From contig JAQFVV010012402.1 in the NCBI GenBank assembly GCA_028023455.1, positions 17,176,935 to 17,240,934 of the forward strand: DNA of 64,000 nt, given 5' to 3'. The position numbers were made by a program, and so were the translations under genes. The notes under the pieces were generated by a model. It ran no database searches, had not been told where the DNA came from, and saw only the letters and a program-made list of their open reading frames with translations. Below, piece by piece: positions 59,331 to 64,000 of this stretch (within the stretch, counting starts at the first letter, position 1; each line of letters begins with the position of its first letter). This DNA comes from Epiperipatus broadwayi (taxonomy: Eukaryota > Onychophora > Udeonychophora > Euonychophora > Peripatidae).

Positions 59331-60069
59331 TCTCAATTTATTGACAAGTCATAAATCAAGCTTTTCTTTTTGCATGCTCAATCAATAATCTTTTCATGCA
59401 ACCAAAGAATTATAGCATCAAAAATAAACTTCTTACAAAGTTCCAAACAATTTTTTTTTTTTCAAATCCAACCACAGTTATAATTGGATTTGCCCAAACA
59501 TTATTAGAGTTTCATCAATTTATTTAGAATAACCATAATCATAGTGCTTATCTGCTTCCTAAATGAAAATTAATAGCCACTGATCTTTATCTAAACCATG
59601 AAGTATTTGGTTAGTGATTGTCAAATCTATGAATACAATGGAAAGATTTAATAAAGTTATGAATGAATTTATCTACTGGTTAGAATCTCTACAAGTTTTA
59701 TTGTGATATTTTGTTTTAATAGTTAAGCAGTTTTTTTTTTTTTAAAAAAAAAATCCATGTGCTAAATAAATATATAATGTATAACATTTTACTTTTTCTA
59801 AAAACATTTAACATTTTTCATGATTGCTAAAAAAAATATTTATATGTATGTCTTTTTAAAATCACTACAGTATTTATATAAAATACAAGTGTCTTTAAAT
59901 AAATTACTATAATGTATTTTTAGAATTACAGTAAAGAAGGCATTACTAGTTGAGTGGATGAACTGTCAAATGCTGAGAACATAGAATACTTTTTTAAATG
60001 CTTTTATATTAATTTGCCTTATCTATGTTGGGATGTTCACATTTTTGAATTTTTAACAATAAAAAAATT
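59331..60069 (+). other. Intronic AT-rich stretch
   Basis: Nothing recognised; poly-T/poly-A runs near 59730-59752. Confidence 0.5.
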
Positions 60070-60145
60070 ATGTTCCCATTTAGATCTCAAACTCTCATAC
60101 TTATGTTTCCCAGGAAAAATCCTTAACAACTGAGCCAACAAAAAT
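60070..60145 (-). repeat. tRNA-derived SINE head
   Basis: On the minus strand 'tggctcagttgttaagg' is a good box A and 'gagtttgagatct' an approximate box B at tRNA-like spacing. No tail or TSD defined. Confidence 0.45.
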
Positions 60146-60344
60146 ATTATGTTTATAGAGTAAAATTTTGTTAATATTCACTTAACTCATTTTTAATTAA
60201 TTAAAAGTAAATAATTTCTATTAAAATCTGAATTATCTGAAATAATATTTTATGAAAAAAATAATAAATGTGTAAAAAAATGTTAGAGAATTATGTTTTG
60301 ATTTTCAAAATTAAAATGAAGAAATAGACCAATGTGATATGATG

Positions 60345-62404
60345 TAATCTATGGCTTTTCCTTTCTCAGAGTCAGGAATTTCTCAGCCACTATGCCCAGA
60401 AAAAACAGTCATTTTGCCTTTCCTTTCCATTCCCCACCCTAAGTTTTTCCCATATTCTTCTCTATCCTACTCCATACCATTTCCACAACATTATCTTTAT
60501 CAACTTTATGACCTTTATATATAAATCCCCCTTATCTTTTCCCAAATCCAGCATAAAAACCAAGAACCCATTTTCTATATAATCACTTTGTTTATATTTA
60601 TTCTCCCACAACTTCATTATTTGTTAGGCATTTACATCCAATTAACAGATGCCTAATATTTTCTATGCCTTCTTCACATAACTTGCAGACTAAATCATCC
60701 ACATTTTTCCATTTATGTGTACAGTATATTCTTTTGTTGCTAACAATCCTGTTTGAGCCGTAAACAGTAAACTACTTTACTTGTTATTATCATAAATTAA
60801 ATCACACCCAATATTCTGTTTACTTTTATATATATTTCAACTCTTTTTACTCTTCATACTAGTTCTCCATCTCTTCAATTCCTTATTTTTTATTAATGTA
60901 GGTATTATTCTATCCCATTCCTTGCCACTATAACACTTAACAATTCTCCTAAGCAATTTTTTGATTACTTAAGATGATTCCCAAATAGTTACACCCTATT
61001 CACCACATTTAACTTTATATTCCCCAATAAAAATTCTTTCTCTTTTCTTTTCCCAGCATTTATCATCATTACTTTTGATTTAACTTCACTAAATTTAATT
61101 CCCATCTCTTTATCTAACCTTGTGAACATCTTCAGCATAACTTCCATATCTTCCTCACTTTCTGTGCACAAAACATATCAGCAATTAAAAGACCTGATAA
61201 TATATACACTCTCTTGCCATCTATTAATGGTAACTACCTCTTTTTATAGTATTTCTATTGCGCTCTCCATTTCTCTCAAATATAACAAAAGCAAAATAGG
61301 TGACATAGAGTGTCTTGTCTTAGTTCCACTCCACTTTTAACTCTAACTGATTCTATATTTCCTAATTGATATGTATAGTAATTATTTTCATACAATCTCT
61401 TAATAATATCTACTAAAGCTCCACTCATTCCCAAATTTACTAAACTTACCTACAATATATTTTTAATTACTCTACCATATATCTTCTCTATATCTATAAA
61501 GACCATAAATAACTGTCTACCTGTATTCTTACTCATATCTATAAGTTGTGTGACTACAAATAAACTTTTTTCTATACACCTATCCATTCTAAACCTCCTT
61601 GCATTTCTCCCACTATATTATTTTCTTCCATTCATTTTGCTACCCTTCCAGCCTCCATATATGCAAAAATTTATATAACACTGATGTTACTGCAATCAAT
61701 CTATAATTGTTTATCTTTCTATGATTCTTACTCTTTTCTTTAAATAATAGCCTTACTCTTGTATTATTCCAGCTTTCTGGAAATTTTTCTTCTATGCCTT
61801 CTTATTAAAACATAATAATATTTTTTTCCTATTTCCTAAATTCATCGCCATCTCTGCTGCCCATTTATCTAAACCTCTTGCCTTTCCACTTTTCAGTTTC
61901 TTCACTGCCTCATTCAATTCATTTTCTGTAAACCTAATATTTTTATTACTATATGCTTTTATATTTGTTATCATTCTGTCCTTTATATCTAACATCTTTT
62001 CTATATCCATTATATACTTATTTAAGATTGCCCTAATTCTTCTTTAGAGCTACACTTTTTTTCATCATCATCTAGTAATATGATTTCTCTCTCCCCTACA
62101 TTTCTTCTTTTAATGTATTTCCAAAATTTTTTACTTTCATCTCTTCCACTTTTATTAATATCCTCCAATAATTTACTATTTAATTTAATTCTCTCTCTCT
62201 CTCTATAATTATCTATTTTAACCAAATTCTTTTTTAAAAAATACTTTTCCCATTTAATATTAACATCTTTTTCACTTTCTTTGCTTTTGATAACACATTT
62301 ATATTCTCTGCATGCTTTTCTCCTCTTTTTTACACTTTTACTAATTATCACTTTTCTATTACTTTTATTCTTCTGAATATTCTCACCTAAAACTATTTGC
62401 CACT
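60345..62404 (-). pseudogene. LINE-A reverse transcriptase to 3' end, broken
   Basis: Read from right to left: SKKFWKYIKRRNVGERE (~62110), LLDDDEKKCSSKEELGQS, FTENELNEAVKKLKSGKARG and LDKWAAEM (~61870, the 'LK-GKA-G-DG' start of reverse transcriptase). Then ILSFADDM-like sequence before CTESEEDMEVMLKMF (~61160), KFSEVKSKVMMINAGK, and a C-terminal C-x2-C knuckle (VCKLCEEGIE, ~60690). The 3' end is at about 60345. Several stops and shifts between 61180 and 61800. The 3' part matches 1-313. APE-type non-LTR element; clade uncertain. Antisense to HEATR5. Confidence 0.78.
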
Positions 62405-63115
62405 TTTTCTATTTTATCACATCATCATCATCATTGTCAACCATTATTAATCCACTGCAGGATGAAGGTCTTTTCAAGTTCAATCCATCTTCTCCGATCT
62501 CTAGCCTCTCTTCTCCACATTACTCCTGTACACTTTCTTATTTCATTCATTCATCTCACATGTGGGCTGTTTCTAGATCTTTTACAATCTCTTGGAATCC
62601 AGTTTAAGATTCCAATTGTTCATTTATTATCATCTCTTCTAGCAATATGGCCAGCCCAATTCTACTTCAGTCTTTTAATTCTTTCAAATGATGTCAGTAA
62701 CGTCTGTTTGTTCTATTACTCATATATGACATTTTTGATTTCTTCTTGTTATTTCAGCATGCATCTCTCCATACTTCTTTGAGTGATCTGAAGTCTTTGT
62801 ATTGCTCTTCTATTAAGTGTCCAAGTTTTAGATCCTATAAATAAGAACTGGTAAAACACATTTATTAAAAAAAACTTTCTTTTTAAACACATTGGCATAT
62901 TTCCTTTTAAGTTATTTCTAGCAAAAGCACTCCCACCAAATTTAATTCTATGACTCATTTCATCCATTATGTTTCCATCTGTAATAGTAATCTGACCAAG
63001 GTATTTGTAATTGTTAACTTCTTCTAACTCATTATAATCAGTCTTTATTTTCATCTTTTGAGAAAATTCTTTGAACATTATTTTACTCTTTTTAACATTT
63101 ACTTCACCACACCAG
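62405..63115 (-). pseudogene. RTE-like LINE 3' fragment inserted in LINE-A
   Basis: On the minus strand: VNVKKSKIMFKEFSQKMK, NNYKYLGQITITDGNIMDE, SHRIKFGGSAFARNN, then GSKTWTLNRRAIQRLQ and RSMERCMLK, then in broken frames WAGHIARRDDNK and FILQWINNG. It ends in a (GAT)n-like tail at 62414-62430. This is the reverse-transcriptase thumb and C-terminus of an RTE-like element, 5'-truncated at about 63115. The open frame 62749-63318 fuses LINE-A codons (upstream half) to RTE codons and is not one protein. Confidence 0.78.
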
Positions 63116-64000
63116 TCCTTACATTCATTTCCAACAAACTCTTCCATGATTTCTTCTAGTTTTATATTATATTGTTTTAATTTATCCTTATCATTCATTT
63201 TCCATCCACATCTTTCACTATCCTTTCTATTTTTATTATTATTTTCCATCTTATTACTAACCATTTCTATTATAAAAGGAATTATGATCACTATTACATA
63301 CTCTCTCTTCATTATCACACACTTTAATTTTTCACACTTTATTTATTCCCTCTTTCTCTTCTAATACATAATCTATTGTGTGAAGCATTTTATTTATGAT
63401 CACTATTACATACTCTGTCTTCATTATTACACACTTTAATTTTCTATACTTTATTCATTTCCTCTTTCTCTACTAATACATAATCTATTATGTGAATATT
63501 TTATTTCTAAACCATGTGTATTGTCACTCATAAATATTTGATAATTTTCCAATATTCAAATTCACTCTGAAATTTTTTTTTCAAAAGCTGTCCATTCTTG
63601 TTATCCACGTTATCAATTTATTCAATATGCTCATTCATATTCCTTATAACTATTATTTTCTGTCCCTTTTTTAAAAAAACTGTATATCCTTAATTAGGCA
63701 TTCATATATGCTATTGTTTCACTTCATTACAGTTTGGCTATCTCCATCGGCCATATTCACTATAGCCACCATTTATTCTTGTCTTCCTAACCTTATCTCA
63801 AACCACAAATGTTCTTGATCACTTTTTTCTTTTTCTTTCCTATTTATACCATGCCATACCAAGTTTTCCAGTATAAATTCTTCTTCTCTTAGATGTGTTT
63901 CCTCTACTGCTAATACCTCATGCTCTTCATTTTTAACCGCTTTGCTTTATTCCTGCTGCTTTTCTGATCTCCTACCTTGCATATTCAAATATCCAATTCT
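63116..64000 (-). pseudogene. LINE-A endonuclease part (continues past the edge)
   Basis: On the minus strand from the right edge: IGYLNMQGRRSEKQQE, AVKNEEHEVLAVEETHLREE, EFILENLVWHGINRKEKEKS (the start of an APE endonuclease, with the E of 'ETHL'), later YVLVEKERINKVLKIK-like and CNSDHN-like (SDH motif) and NKMENNNKNRKDSERCGWKM. It belongs with 60345-62404; the RTE fragment separates them. Frame-broken. Confidence 0.72.
63283..63506. repeat. 112-bp tandem duplication inside LINE-A
   Basis: 'tatgatcactattacatact' begins at 63283 and again at 63395. The two units run side by side with ~88% identity by eye, covering the endonuclease 'SDH' region. It duplicates part of the coding remnant, a further sign of decay. 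Confidence 0.8.

Larger units (their letters stand above)
56398..64000 (+). other. HEATR5 intron 2, 5' part (continues past the edge)
   Basis: Begins with the consensus donor GTAAGT. No exon continuing the HEATR5 frame is recognised to the end of the window, so intron 2 exceeds 7.6 kb. It is filled with SINE-like foldbacks, a hammerhead element and LINE copies, the LINEs being antisense to the gene. Confidence 0.75.

Noticed and set aside
62749-63318. 189-codon minus frame, the longest in the window, as a gene
   Set aside because: It is a fusion of two retrotransposon remnants across an insertion boundary.
63071-63364. 97-codon plus-strand frame
   Set aside because: Antisense shadow of the LINE frames; S/F/I/L-rich.
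1-64000. CRISPR arrays, bacterial operons, riboswitches, endogenous viral genes
   Set aside because: Nothing with short regular repeats and unique spacers, no ribosome-binding-site-led gene strings, and no recognisable viral protein on either strand.

Overview
This is a strongly AT-rich, mostly non-coding window from an invertebrate animal nuclear genome. The evidence is GT-AG introns, one conserved animal gene split by a very large intron, tRNA-derived SINEs with poly(A) tails and target-site duplications, non-LTR retrotransposons and hAT-type DNA transposons. I cannot name the species. No prokaryotic gene, CRISPR array, rRNA or stand-alone tRNA gene is visible.

The only host gene I recognise with confidence is the 5' end of a HEATR5 (HEATR5B-like) gene on the + strand. 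Coding exon 1 is at 39349-39485. Intron 1 is about 16.7 kb. Coding exon 2 is at 56186-56397. Intron 2 runs off the right edge, so only about the first 113 residues are present. Two weaker stretches at 4849-5520 and 6395-6460 look like 3'-terminal exon material of unknown + strand genes.

The rest is repeats. 1-313: 3' ends of a LINE (LINE-A). 4.3, 12.9 and 36.3 kb: one tRNA-derived SINE family (SINE-A). 12.5-15.6 and 19.1-19.5 kb: nested direct and inverted copies of a ~420-445 bp unit (repeat C). 16.0-16.7 kb: RTE-like LINE remnant. 22.3-25.4 kb: a tandem ~444 bp element (repeat A) abutting a 5'-truncated RTE-like LINE. 32.5-33.5 kb: eroded LINE. 34.8 and 43-44.6 kb: two hAT elements with perfect 8-bp target-site duplications, the second with a broken transposase. 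51.4-53.3 kb: a 1.88-kb terminal-inverted-repeat element carrying two minisatellites. 60.3-64 kb: a minus-strand LINE-A interrupted by an RTE-like insertion.

The most striking content is RNA-structural. Three repeat families (A, B and C) carry hammerhead-ribozyme-like motifs: a CUGANGA box, stem II, GAAA, a short often palindromic stem III, then an NUH cleavage site. In several copies, flanks that are separated in the linear sequence pair to form stem I. More than a dozen copies, intact or decayed, lie in 64 kb. Two families are in tandem with ~420-445 bp spacing, and many copies form head-to-head foldbacks, several of them inside HEATR5 intron 1. Hammerheads are known in Penelope-like elements, retrozymes, schistosome SINE-like elements and some satellites. 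The density and the three co-existing families here are worth following up.
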